The notes beneath the pieces were generated by a model. It did no database searches. It was not told the DNA's origin and saw nothing but the letters and a program-made list of their open reading frames with translations. 64,000 bases of DNA, taken from positions 18,816 to 82,815 of the forward strand of contig NW_006921559.1 of the NCBI RefSeq assembly GCF_000340215.1. The letters are read 5' to 3'. Made by a program: the position numbers and the translations under genes. Positions 24,031 through 36,450 of this stretch are shown here, in pieces (the first letter of the stretch is position 1; every line of letters begins with the position of its first letter). This stretch comes from Pseudocercospora fijiensis CIRAD86 (lineage: Eukaryota > Ascomycota > Dothideomycetes > Mycosphaerellales > Mycosphaerellaceae).

Positions 24031-25687
24031 ACCTTACTTAGCATCCTTAGCGTCGCTACTCTCGACTAGTACTATAGACGAGGCGCCGGCCGCTAGCTTA
24101 ACGCGCTTAGTATAAGCTAATATATCGTCGGCTAGGCGAGGATATAAAGCGACTAGTAGAGTAAGAGATCGCTTAGTTAAGTAACGAGCGCGTAGGGTTA
24201 GCTCGTCTATAGCGCTAGTATCTCCGATAGAGTCGCTAGAGTTAGGGCGAATAGAAGAGCCGGCCTAACTACCTAGTAAGTATAGCTATATACCTATACG
24301 GTTAGGTTCGTAGTTAGATAGCGTTCTAAGGGAGGGAGTAGCAACTCTATAGTTACTATTATTATTATAATTATCGAAGGGACCGGTAAAACTCCGAAAT
24401 CTTCGGACGAGGGGCGCGAGAGTAGGAGTATAGTAGCCGATGTTTTATACGGCCTAGGCAAAATCGGCGTTATAGTTAGGAGTACGCTACTAAACGTACT
24501 TAAAATATACTATAAAGGGTATTAGCAATTCGACTAGTAACGGAGGTAATAACTACTATACTAGACGGCGAAATAGATAATAACGTATAGTACGACTTAC
24601 TATACTAATTAGGAATAATAGTAGAGTCGTATTAACCTATAGCAAGGGCCTCGGTAGCGAAATAGTAAAGGTACTATATAAGTCGAATCGGACGGGTATC
24701 CTCGGTAACGTCGTCGCGGTATAGATATTATACCGTAGCGTACCTAAGATACTCGTAGTCGTATCCTCCTATACGGTCTAGGTTACGCTTATCGGCCTAA
24801 AAGAAGTTATCTAGCGTAGGCTACTAGCAGTCGACGATAGTAGCGACTTCTCCCGCTATCGTACTACTAAGTAATAGGCGAAAGATAGCTTCGACCGAAA
24901 CGAGATTCTTATAGGTTAGATCGGAGATATAGCCCTACGTAGCATCTAATATCTAGTAGCGAATACTATAGGACTTGCGTATATAGGCGTCGGCTATACG
25001 CTATCTAATATTAGTATTAGCGTATTTACGGAATTAGGTTATAAGGGGCGTACCGGTAGTACTACGGGCTCGTACAATCTCGTCTAACTAGATACGGTAG
25101 ATCTCTTTATCTATAAGCTAGTCGGGCGGTAAGACTACTATAGTAAGCCGCTCCTAAATATCGAGATAGAAGGTCTACTAGTAGCGCGAGTCGATAGTGT
25201 CGATAAGGCTTAATTCGAATACTATAATAGCGTAAGTCTATCCTATACGAGTATAACGATTAACGATCGAGTTCTTCTTACTAAAGTCGACGATATCTAC
25301 GATATACTATATATATATACCGTAATATAGATTAATAGACTCCGTATTAGTACGCGAGGATAGGATAATAGCCTAGGTTCGGGGATTATTATTAAAGGCA
25401 TCCTCGGCGGTAGCGCGCTCGGCGTATATTATACTAGTATAGATAGTAGAGTATCGGATCTAATATAACTCTAATACGAGGTCGAGGAGTTAGTAATTAA
25501 GTAGCTCTTCGACCTAGAATACTACCTTAGACGAAAGCTAAATAATATATATATAGACGAGCTATAGTATCGCTAGATACTTTAGAGATAGGTAGACTAG
25601 ATAGACGAGTCGATCTACGTAATAGCTTAGAGTAGGAAGGGGCGTAGAGCTCTTTATATAAAACTAGAAGAAGTCCTATATTATTAT

Positions 25688-25828
25688 CTAATATAAGGCG
25701 CTAGAGTTATATTAGCGAGAAAGTAGCGGCGGACGGTTAGACTATAGACTACTTTACCGGCTAGCGAAATAGTCGTATACGTCTACTAGTTTTCGCTAGC
25801 CGGCAAAATAGTCTATAGCGTAATAGAC
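25688..25828 (-). other. Intron of gene B at the position of gene A intron 3, with two palindromes
   Basis: Donor GTCTAT, acceptor ATTAG, phase 0 as in gene A. Motif copies near 25755 and 25795 are in inverted orientation. Confidence 0.7.
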
Positions 25829-27459
25829 TTATAGGGATTAAAGAGTTAGCGTAGAGAAGGTTAGCCTTCGGTCGGCGATAGCGGCGAGGAGAGGATAGGC
25901 GGTACGGAAACTAAGCTAGCGAAATAGTGCCTCGTAAGTTAGCGTAGTAGAGGGGCGCTTAATACTACGGTCTAGCTTATCGATACGCTTAGCGAAGCGA
26001 TAGTAAGTAGCGCGGTATTCTACCTAGGAAATAGGAGTATATTATACCTCGACGTTAACGACTTACTATAGAGGAATGTCGTCCCCTAAGATTATAGTAT
26101 AGTCGCGGATCTTAAGTTAGTTTCCCTTAGAGCGTTAGAGGACGTAGAGGCTAAAGGCGAATATCGTTAGATATATCTAGTTATCGTCGTTAAGGGGCCT
26201 ACGTAGGGCTTTAGGGTTAAGTATTTAAAGGACGATATCGTAAAAGTATATAGCGCCGGTATAGACGTAGCGAGATAGTAGAGCTATACGATAGATTCGT
26301 AGGTCTTCGAGAATAGCGCTCTATCGGAGGCCGTAGTTGCGTTAGAAACGGCTATAGTATATAACGGCATTAGTAACGTCCGAAAATCTAAAGATAAGGT
26401 CGGTCCGATCTCGGGCGTCTTATAGTTTAAGGATACGACGGAATAGAAACCGAGTAAGTATAGCGAAGTCGTTAAGATCGATAGCTAATAGAGTCGCTAT
26501 AGCAAACACAGCTACCGTATACGTATTATTAAAGAGATTCTATATAGCGTCCGTTTAGAGTAAGAACTACGCCTAGAAGTAGTATACCTCGTTATATATA
26601 ACGATAGACGGACACGTAGCGCGTAAGTTAGTAAGACGAAACGTATTATCGGATCGATACTTATCGTATAATTAAGTATTACGGGCAATCTAGAGTTCTC
26701 TAATAGTGTTATTAGTACGGTCTCTACGCTCTATTCGATAATCGACTATCTCGAGATTCCGTAGTTACAATTCGTCCTTCTACTAATATAGCTATAGCCG
26801 ATCCTAAAACTAAGCTAGGCGGTTATATCGCTTATAGTATACTAGGCCGGGTATAAGTGTCTCCTAAATAAAGGCCTCGCGAGTAGAGATAATAAGCGTA
26901 CGAGTAGTCTATAGATCGCGGTCTAAAAGGGATACGATATATTCGATAAGTCCTAGGCCGTCGGATATATTTAGGTAACGCTAGATAATATAGATAGGAT
27001 AGCGAGACTCGCTATTAAGCGCGACGAGAGTAGCGACGTAGATATAGCGAGTATAGTTAGAATTAGGACTAAAGTACTAGTTATAGGTATCGCGCTAGGT
27101 ATTAATCGTCGCGGCGGTCCCGATTTAGTAGATAGGAGTATAGCGGTAAGGCGTCGTATAAGTCTTATCTAGCTTAGTACGTAATTCGGCGATAGTCGAC
27201 TTCTACGCGTTAATATCCTCTTTAAGAGGGCCTAGGCAAATACCGTCGGCTTCGTACTCTAAGTAATCGAGTATCCTATACTAGAGCGTCTAGCGGCTAC
27301 TAACGCCGAATCGCTAGTCGAGGAAAGTGTCGACTACTATTATAAGTAGGTTACGCGGGTCGTCGTCGGGAATAGTCGGTATATTATAGAATAGGACGCA
27401 ATAGCCGAAGATAGAGTCTAGTACGATATCTCGCTCTATATAGGCGTAGTCGAGTATAG

Positions 27460-27584
27460 CTACGACGATAGTTAGTAGGAGATAAGTATATATATAGACC
27501 GTTTTACCGGCCGGCAAATAGATATCTAGATATATATTTACCGGCCGGTAAAATAATCTATACGTTAGGATTAACATTTCTTAC
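27460..27584 (-). other. Intron of gene B at the position of gene A intron 2, with two palindromes
   Basis: Donor GTAAGA, branch-like CTACTAACT, acceptor CGTAG, phase 1 as in gene A. It holds two strong motif copies, TTTTACCGGCCGGCAAA near 27502 and TTTACCGGCCGGTAAAA near 27538. Confidence 0.8.
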
Positions 27585-28569
27585 CTTAATATACGATACG
27601 CTATTCTTCGATATACTCGGACTAAGCTACGGCGGCGTAGAGAATAGAGATAGTCTTACTAGTGCTAGTATCGTCGGCGAGAATAGCGCCCTATATAGGT
27701 AATTTCTATATTTCGACGATCTATATAATAGCCTATAGTTGCTATATCGTAAGATAGAGTCCGCGAAACGTAATATAGTATAGGCATTTACTAACTTTAT
27801 CGATCTCGCTATCTAGGAGTACGGTAACGTCGATATTTATTACTATATAGGCTTCGTTAAATAATAGAGGCGTAGCCGTATACCTAGAGCGATAGTACTA
27901 TAGGGTATCGAGTATACTAGCGTATAACGTACGCTAGGCGTCGGTAATAGGGAATAGGGTATCGGGCTAGGGCGCAAGCTATAGCTAGTTAGCATTAGCC
28001 TAGATAGTACTCTTATGCTTACTCGGGAGATATTTTATATTAGCGGGATTAATAGTATCCGAAGTCGAAAAAGTTATATCGATACTATTACTAATATCTT
28101 ATAGGAAGGCTCGCTATAGTACCGGATCCTAATCGTTAATCTTATATATATCGTACGTCTTATACTACTTATAAAGGACATTCGTTAGGTCGTCTATTAC
28201 GCGTATAGTTCGCTAGTAGTTATAAGTATTATCTACTCGGGTCGACCTAGCCTCGCTAAGAAAGGCCTTTTCGTCGCGCGCGAATTTATATACGTCGCTA
28301 GGTATAAAAGGACTAATAACTAGAGAGGGTAGACGCCTAGATAGACGTAGAGGGCCTAGAGCTAGTACTTCGGGGTCGTCTGCTATATTTAACTTAGAAA
28401 CGTCCTTAGGTATCGCCTAGGTAGTACTAATTCGATTATAGACTACTTTGCTAGCTAGAAAATAACGACGGACAGTAGAAGTAGTAGTAGTAGTAGTTAA
28501 AGTAGTAGTAGTAGTAGTAGATAGAAAAGTAGGGAAGATACGGAGGAAGAGAAATATAAATAGATAGCG

Positions 28570-28780
28570 TATAGGCGCTCGGACTAACGTATAGGCCGTA
28601 GGCGCGTACGCGTTAAATAGCAACGCGGTCGACCTAACTAAAGGCTACGTAAAAGAGTTATCCCGAGTAACGTAGCTAATTTATATAGATAGGCCGGGAT
28701 TGTGTTTCGTTTACCGCCTTAGTTAAGGCCGAGAAGTAAAGTCTACCGAAAACGGGGCAGTATACGATTAAACTTAATAT
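28570..28780 (-). promoter_or_regulatory. Shared upstream module 2 (gene B)
   Basis: It aligns with the other three modules, including the TATA-like TATATAAATTAGCTAC at 28688-28673 and the segment GCCTTAGTTAAGGCCGA near 28721 (plus strand). It ends leftward in a purine-rich GTAGTAGTAG run, as the other modules do. Confidence 0.65.
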
Positions 28781-28849
28781 AAGTAGGGTAGGAGGTAAGG
28801 TAAAGTAAAGTAATATAAGGTATACTAGGCTAATAGATATAGAATATAG

Positions 28850-30480
28850 GCGCGTCTATTTTGCTATACGAGATTGCGGTTAGTATTAGTAAAAAATAGT
28901 AGGCAATAGAGGGCGAGGCGTTACGAGGACGCGATAATTTCCTAGTAGGTAACACTATCGGTAGCTAAGTGCCGTAGGCTAGCGTATTACGTAGCGTAAG
29001 ACGAGTATTAAGGCGGGTTAGTCGAACGAAGGTAGAGAATAGGGCACGTAGGAATTCGTAGATAGTATAGTTAAATATAGTTATTCGCGTAACATACGAC
29101 ATAATATACTATAGGACTAATAATATCTAAGCGTATCGTCTATCTACTAAGAGGAATAGAGGTACGCCGATAAGGAACTCGTACGTCGATCTCGCGGAGA
29201 CTATATTAAAGCCTAGAACGCGCGAGTAGAGCCCTCTAGGATATTAATTAGTACTTTATTTAGGCCTAGATAGACTATATCTCGGTAGATTGCGGTTTAA
29301 AGATACGACCGCGAATGCGCTTAATCTCGTCGTTACTAAAGATACGCTCTAGTATAAAAGCTATAAATAGACGAGTAGAGAGTAGATAGGGCAAGTCTAG
29401 CTCGAGATAATAGTAAGCGGGATCGATACGATATAGATAGTATACTAGACGCTAAGTCCTAGGCGCCGACGGCTAGTTCTATAAGCGTTTCTAGGCGATA
29501 GCGGAGATATCGGTTATAGTAGCAACGTAAAATATAGCTAGGCGAGCGCGGCTATAAGAGTAGTAGATAATCGCCTTTGCGTCCGGATCGTCTTCGAAGG
29601 ATCTATAGGCAACGGTACTCTAATATATAGATATATAGTCTAGGGTAACGTACGGGATCCGATATATGCCTAGTAGTAGATAGAGCGCGTTATAGGCGAA
29701 TAGGTCTACGTCGACGGTAAACCTAACTTTAGAAGACTATAGGATAATATATATATAGATAAGTAATAAGACTACTATAAACCGATAGGACGGGGCGACT
29801 AGTTATATAAGCTAGTAGACGCAATGCTCTAGTATAGGAATAGATATAGTAACTTTAGGGTACCGCTAGATAGAGTCCTACGTATTCGCTAATAATCGAG
29901 TACTATACGCTAGTTAGTCGGGTAGTATATAGTTTCGTCGACTATAGACCGCTTTACTAGCTAGTAAAGGTAATAGATATTACTAACTGTTTGCTAGCCG
30001 GCAAAGTAGTCTATAGCGTAGCTAACTTATAGTAGGGCACTATCGAAGGGAGGACGTACGTAGGGGCAGTATAAGAAATAAATGCTATAAGATACATTAT
30101 ATATAGTCCTAACGAGCTTACGGCGTATAGTAGTATAATAGGGGCGAGCGCTTACCTAGGATACGAATTAGACTAAGTCGATAAAGTAATTACGTATAAT
30201 ATTAAAGTATTCGTAGTAGCGATTATAGAAGATAGCTACGGCTTATTAATCTACGCGGGATCGGCCTAGCGTACTATCTATAGTATTATCGTTAGCGACC
30301 TTTACTATAGTAGTAATTAGAGGCGACGACGTATATAGTTTATAGTATATATACGGATATAGTAGTAGTATAACTATAGACTAATTTACTAGGTAGAAAA
30401 GTTACTAGGCGAGTAGAGTAGGCGGTAGTAGAAGTAGGTAGTAAGGTAGAAGAGAAGTCGAGGAGTAGAAGGAGATATAA
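28850..30480 (-). pseudogene. Unrecognised RIP-degraded gene downstream of module 3
   Basis: Minus frame decoded from about 29940 to 29280 (some 220 residues) with stretches such as YILPDQLAYSTRLLANT, VRFTVDVDLFAYNALYLLL and YLLSTRLFIAFILERIFSND. A paired palindrome at 29940-30010 and a single one at 30375-30405 suggest two introns in the 5' half, as in gene A. No domain is recognised. Its module, its strand and its palindromes tie it to genes A and B. Confidence 0.5.
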
Positions 30481-30489
30481 ATTAGCGTA

Positions 30490-30690
30490 ATATAGGCGCT
30501 CGGGCTAAGACCGGTAGACTAGCGGTTTACCTTACTAAGGCGCGTACGAAAAGGTCGTCCTAAGCGACATAGCGAATTTATATAGCGAGGTCGGGATTGC
30601 GCTTCGTTCGCCGCTTTAGTCGAAGCCGAGAGGTAAAGTTTACCGAAATACGCTAGTATAGTATTAAACTTAATCTAAGTAAAGGGTATA
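30490..30690 (-). promoter_or_regulatory. Shared upstream module 3
   Basis: Conserved with the other modules (GGTAGACTAGCGGTTTAC is shared with module 4). TATA-like TATATAAATTCGCT at 30584-30571. Confidence 0.65.
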
Positions 30691-30879
30691 AAGTCGGGTA
30701 ATAACTAGCGTACCGAGCTAATAAATACCTAAGGCATAGTCGACCGTTCTACTAGTAGAGGCAATAGTAGATACATATAGCTAGATAGGATATAAGGCAA
30801 CTATAGCGGCTATAGGGACGATAGACTTTACTAGCTAGCAAAATAGTCGACGATTGCGAGAGATATCGGTACGTATAGT

Positions 30880-31650
30880 ATAGGAAAGGATAAGATAGTA
30901 GATATATAAATTGAATTATTATATAAGGATAAGAGCAATAGAGAGCTAGATAGTATAGAACTATAGTAGTATAAGCTACGGTATAGTCTATAATACTATA
31001 TACGTCCGTATTAATCTACCGTCGAGAGTATAGTATAATAGGTAACCTAGAGGCGTACGTAGGCTTCCCTACCCCTAGTTCTATATAGAGTAACTAAATA
31101 AATACTAATTATCGTAGCGGAGCTATATAGAGACGATTCCGACCTTAACTTCTACGGCTCTATCGCTAGTATACGAGGCTAATGTCTCTAAATATACCGA
31201 GTATAGTCCCTTTAAAATCTAGTATAGCCGATGCTAACTAGGAAGATCGCGAGCTTATATAGTCGGAGTTAGCGGAGCTTTTCGGAATAGCCGTCGAGGT
31301 CGAGCTAAGAGAAGCTTAACATTCGACCGCGGTAGTATTCGATCTCTTTATTAATTAAGTAGGCGTAGAAAAATAGCTAGCAGTTTTTATTAATATAGAG
31401 ACGACGGAGTTCGGCCTCGAAGGGCGCGATAGCGGCACTATCGGTATAGTCTACTATAGCGATAATCGGACGTAGTAGGGAGCTTAGTAGGTAGTTATAG
31501 CGTAGTATAGTACAGTAGCGTAGGATATACGTATAGGGCTATAGACTAGTTTGCCGGCCGGAGGAATAGATAGACGAGTATAGGTCGCTAGTAGTAAAAG
31601 TAGATTATAAAGTAGAGAGAGTTAGCGGCCGAGAAGAGACCTATATTAGT
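30880..31650 (-). pseudogene. Short unrecognised RIP-degraded gene downstream of module 4
   Basis: A minus frame of about 200 residues can be read from about 31530 to 30940, Ser/Thr-rich in its first half and with a Tyr-rich end. Single palindromes flank it at 31545 and 30825. It is much shorter than its neighbours. It may be a stand-alone small gene or the 5' remnant of a truncated member of the cluster. Confidence 0.4.
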
Positions 31651-31659
31651 ACGTTAATA

Positions 31660-31850
31660 GCGCTTAGGGCAAGACCGGTAGACTAGCGGTTTACTCTACT
31701 AATATACGTATAAAAGAGTCCTCCTAGGCGACGTAGCTAATTTATATAGTAAGGTCGGAACTACGCTTTGTTCGCCGCCTTAGTTAATACCGTAAAGTAA
31801 AGTCTACCGAAATACGCTAATATACGGTTAAACTTAGCCTAAGTAAAGGA
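31660..31850 (-). promoter_or_regulatory. Shared upstream module 4
   Basis: Aligned with modules 1-3, TATA-like ACTATATAAATTAGCT at 31750-31735. It is the rightmost copy; genes further right do not show it. Confidence 0.65.
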
Positions 31851-32920
31851 TAGACGTAAAGGCGATATCGAGCTACGTAGGCGCGGTAGCGGGTACCTAA
31901 GGCAATACTAGCTGTTTTACTAGATAGAATAATAGTTAGTATTATTAATTACGAGATTATAGGGCGCGTTAGTAGGTATAGGGCGGTCGGCGCAATAGTA
32001 CGTAATAGCACCGGCCGTATTATTAGTTAATATATACGATAAGCTATAGGAGATATACTACGTAAAAACGGGCGAGATAGGATAAAGGTAGGAAAGAGGA
32101 TCGAGTCTTCGACTAAATATTATACGCGCGAGATAGATATATATATAGGATATAGTAATCTCCTATAATAGGTAGTTTAGGTAAGGATATATCTATTAGG
32201 GCAGATAGTAGCGTAGATATATAGATGCGGTATAAGTTACGCGCTATAGAAGGGAAAGGGGATATAACTAGTCTTTAAGTTTAATAGCGAGGCCGATTCC
32301 GTTTATAGGGGGGGATAGAGTTTCCCCTTAGCCGAGTAAGTATTAGACATAGTAGTATAGATCGTCTATACTATATAGTAGTTATACGCGACAATCGGGC
32401 AGTTACGCTAGAAGCGATAATAAGTCTATCGTAGTTCCTATTATAGAGTATAACCGACGACTACTTTACGCTACTCGATATCGAATACGCTATTCGCGAA
32501 TAGGATCGTTAGCGCTTAGGCGGAGGTATAAGAGAGCGAGAGAAGTTATTAAAGGAGATATATCGCGAGAGGAGCGCCGCTATCTAGCGATATCTAATAA
32601 TTATAAGATTGCCCGGCGCTCTAGTACGAGTTCGCGGTAAGGATAGTAGGACAGATAATACTAGGGCGCGATACGAGCGTCTAATAGGGGCGTATAGGCT
32701 ACTAGATCGGATCTACGGGCATTAATTCCCGTTATTCTAGGCGGCCGAATAGTTTATATATAGATAGGCGAAGCGGAGAGGATTTAGTATTATAAAAAGC
32801 AAGTGCGATATTAATATATTAGGTTAACAAACTCGTATAACGTACCGGTACGGCGACGGTAGAGATAGAGAAGATACGTATCTATAGCGAGGGATTATAG
32901 AGATAATAGGGGCCGAGGGG
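31850..32920. other. Spacer between opposite-strand genes, partly decoded
   Basis: A single palindrome lies at about 31910-31945. The rest may include the 5' part of the plus-strand gene that follows. I could not fix a start. Confidence 0.35.
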
Positions 32921-34155
32921 AGGTACAAATAGATCCCGGGCAAGTAGATAATAGACTAATCTAATACGCGTTATAACTACGGCGAGAGCGACCGAGTAGA
33001 CCTAGAGTAGTATAGTACGTAGGAGGCGTACTAGCGAATTAGGATACAGTTTATAATAATATATACCTAGGGTCGTTCGATAGAAGTATATAAAGTAGTA
33101 GCTAGGTTAGTATATCGATACGCGGGGTTAAATAAAAAACAAGCGAATAAGGTTATCGAGGATGTCTCGTAGCTACCGGAGATAAAGAAAATTAAACGGC
33201 CGGACTATTCGACCGCGGGCATAGAACTAAATATACTAAGATACGCGGGCTTTTATATATAACCGGAGACGGTAAAGGATAGGTTTAAGTACCTAGTCGT
33301 CGCCTATCCCGAGCTTTTAGAGCTATATACTAAGGGCGATAGGACGTTAATCGTAGATAATATATTCGTAAAACCGGACAGTAGTAGGCACCGTATATAT
33401 CTAGTAGGCTTTATTATCGATAGGATAGCGGTTACGATAGCGGTAATACGAATAGACTACCTAACCGTAAATAGGTATTATCTAGCTACGTAGTATATAA
33501 AGTTAATACTACTAGATACGTATCTAGACGATCTGCTATTAATACTCTATACGACGACGATAACATTAATTAAGAGCGTATAGTAGGAGTACTTTCCCGA
33601 CGCGATCCTATACTAGGCGAAATAGTACCTAGACTACTTATTAATAGTAAATAGCATCCGATTACTACGCTAAGTAGTAGGGCTACCTATATAATAGGAT
33701 TTAGTAGATCTTACTATTAAGGTAATTCCGGTTCTAGAGGCGGCATACCGTAAGCTACTAGACGTATATAGTATAGCTAACCTCGATAAAGCATTAGAGG
33801 AGGTAAAGGAGGTTCTAGAACTTAAGTTTAGGGATAAAGATTTAATCGACTACATTCGCGACGAGTATATACCTTTGTTATTAGACGGGATATCTAACGC
33901 TAATCGAATAGTAAGTATAGTATAGGAGGAAGGCTAGAGAATATAAGACAGTATACGTATCGGAGTAGCCGTATAGCTCGAGGCTACGCGGGGCAGTATC
34001 TCGGAAATGCTAGAGACGATAGATCTATTCTAGGCGGGGCAACTATAATATATCGATAGGCTAGAGCATATATAAGCCTATACTAAGTATAGCACACGTA
34101 ATACATTCGATATATATATACTACCGTCTCTAAGTAGATATAGTAGTTAAGTAAT
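32920..34155 (+). pseudogene. Unrecognised plus-strand gene
   Basis: One plus frame of about 410 codons without indel, with TAA/TAG as Gln. Stretches include YAGLNKKQANKVIEDVSQ, GDRTLIVDNIFVKPDSSR, YLVGFIIDRIAVTIAVIR, a Leu/Ile-rich possible membrane or buried segment, and a coiled-coil-like end (LDKALEEVKEVLELKFRDKD). After 34155 comes a palindrome pair at 34225-34285 that probably marks an intron, so this may be one exon of a larger gene. No family recognised. Confidence 0.5.
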
Positions 34156-34159
34156 ACAG

Positions 34160-36450
34160 ACTGCCTCGTATTTCCCTAACCCGTTAAACTATAGGATAAT
34201 AAATGCGACTATATAAGAGTACTAACCGTTTTGCCGGCTAGGAAAATAGACAATAGCCCGGCAGTTTGCTAGGCGGCAAAACAGTTAGTATTATACTATT
34301 AATAATTTACTATATAATATACGGTAGTAGGAGGAGGTAACCTATAAAATCTGCCCTAGAAAACGCCGTTAGTATACGGAGCGTAATACGTAAGTAAGCT
34401 AGACCCGAGGGTTAGTAACGATTAGGGTAAATCTTAGCGGCGGTAAGGTTACTAATTTGCTCGGACTGTCTCGGTTATAGTAGGTTTATATTCGGGTAGA
34501 TAAATAATAAAAGATATCGTTAGATTAGGGCGTTATTATCTAATCGATCGGGGGAGAAATTAGTTTTTAAGAATTGTAGTCGTTTAAAAATATACTATAA
34601 TTTCGGACGTATATCCCGGGTAGACGAACTAACCGCTATCTATTCTACGATATTATAAGTTAACAGTTTTAAGAACCGAATACTAACCGAGTTAATCGTA
34701 GTATTTTATTACGTATATAATAACTATATATAAACTAGTATATAGCCTAACAAGTCCGCATACGGGTCCGTTAGTATTATAACGTAAGGATATATCGGAT
34801 TGCCTCGACAATAGCCGGATTAGATAATAGTAGACTACTAGGTAAGTAAGAATATACTAGACTAAGATAGCTAAGGCTACGATAACGGCATAGATAGTAT
34901 ACCGGACGTCCTAATAGACGATATACGATAAAAGCTAGTCGGCGAGGTATAATAGTCGAGCTATATCTAGGGATAGATAGCGCAATTAGGGTTCGAGCCT
35001 TAGTAGCGTTACTATACTACGACCTATAGCTAGTAGACGCATCTACTATAACCGCAATTACAATGCGAGAGTACTAACTATTTTGCTAGCTAGCAAAAGT
35101 AATATAGACAATATAGTTTACCGCCTAGCAAACCGGTTCGTATCTAATCGTCGTTTAGTAGATTAGCCCTAGGTTATATAACGCCTAAGTCTCGTACGAT
35201 AGAAGTGCTAGATATAGAAATTCGGGTAGCACTATAACTATATATATTTACCTCCTATACGTAGCTAGCGATGTTTAGCGGTACTACGGCGTAGTATCGA
35301 CTATACTATATATATAAGCAGGTTAACGTATAAGATCTCTATAAATAGCTTATATCTAATAATACTCGATCTAGCCGACTCCTTTACCGATAGGTTCTAG
35401 TATTTTAATACAGATATCGCGAGATAGGGAAAAACCGGTAGATTGTCTAGCAAGTATACCTACGTTAAGTTGTATTCTATAGGGTATAATCCGACTTAAC
35501 CGAGTATATCCTCTACTAGCGAGATCTAACCTAACTACTAGAGGAGGCCTATAGTTAGTACGATAGTATAGAAACTAAGCTAGTACGTCGATCGGTCGGG
35601 GTATTAGTATACTCGCTAGAATAATAGGTATAAAGCAGATACCGGTAGTAAGAAATAACCCGAATAAGTAGCACTTTATTAGCTACCGTCGATAGTACGT
35701 ATAAATGCGAGGCGAGAGAGCTATAGTATTAGCGCTCGACCCCTAAGTAATAGTAAGGGCTAGAGGGAATATAAGAGATTACGATAGATAATATACGACG
35801 ACGTACGAGGAGATATTAAATCAAACCTAACTTATATACGCGGATTTCAAATGCGACGCCTAGATCGAAATACGGTACGGTATAACCGCGCTATTCGAGT
35901 ATACTAGAGAGAGTACGTAGGCGAACAGTATATTACAAAAGAAATAGTATACGATAAGTAGAGGCAGACGCGTAGGTACGAGCGGTACGGTAAAATTTAA
36001 TCGAGTTTGCGTACGGTTCTAGTAGGACGTAAGGTAGGATCGGCTACAATAATAGACAAAGTAGCGATACGGTAGGTAGTCTAATATATATAGCGAGGAA
36101 AGATATAAGAGGACGTCGGTTCTAGAGATTATCTGTATCCTACCTTTATCCGATTTCGCCTACTAAACTACTCGAGTACGTCGCTATTCCGAAACTTCTC
36201 TCTATAGCTAGCCGTCGCGTAGATACGAGTAAGACTACCGAGATAGCCGACTACTAAATATTAGCGAGTTATACCGAGCCGGCGCTAGCGACCGGTAATA
36301 TAGCCGAGTATTACGATAGAATATTAATACGACGATAGTTATACGAGCGACCGCTACTACTTCTATAGTATAACTAGGCGAGCTTCTCGGCGGAGGAGAA
36401 ATAGTTATATTACGTAGAATATATAGCGTTTTTATTTATATAGGAAATAT
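34160..36450. other. Palindrome pairs and undecoded sequence
   Basis: Palindrome pairs lie at 34225-34285 and 35073-35140. By analogy with genes A and B they are likely introns of plus-strand genes. The sequence between them remained ambiguous to me. Confidence 0.35.

Larger units (their letters stand above)
24030..28420 (-). pseudogene. SNF2-type ATPase/helicase gene B, paralog of gene A
   Basis: Minus-strand gene parallel to gene A. Exon to 27585 ends with motif I (IQGAILADDTSTSKTISILY, 27651-27680; both Gly after Asp-Asp-Thr changed to Ser) and EYIEEQRIVYQ. Exon 27459-25829 (1631 bases, phase 1 to 0) aligns with gene A exon 3. Exon from 25687 carries a helicase C-terminal domain with motif VI NRYTRIGQTYAIIVFELSL at about 25260-25230, and a C-terminal tail rich in Gln, Arg and Ser. 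Motif order, exon lengths and intron positions match gene A although the residues have diverged widely, so the duplication is old. The natural end near 24030 is uncertain. A shared upstream module lies at 28570-28780. Confidence 0.7.

Noticed and set aside
28417..28623. Minus-strand open frame with a poly-Thr stretch
   Set aside because: It arises from the GTAGTAGTAG run next to upstream module 2. There is no support for coding, and the decoded gene B lies to the left.
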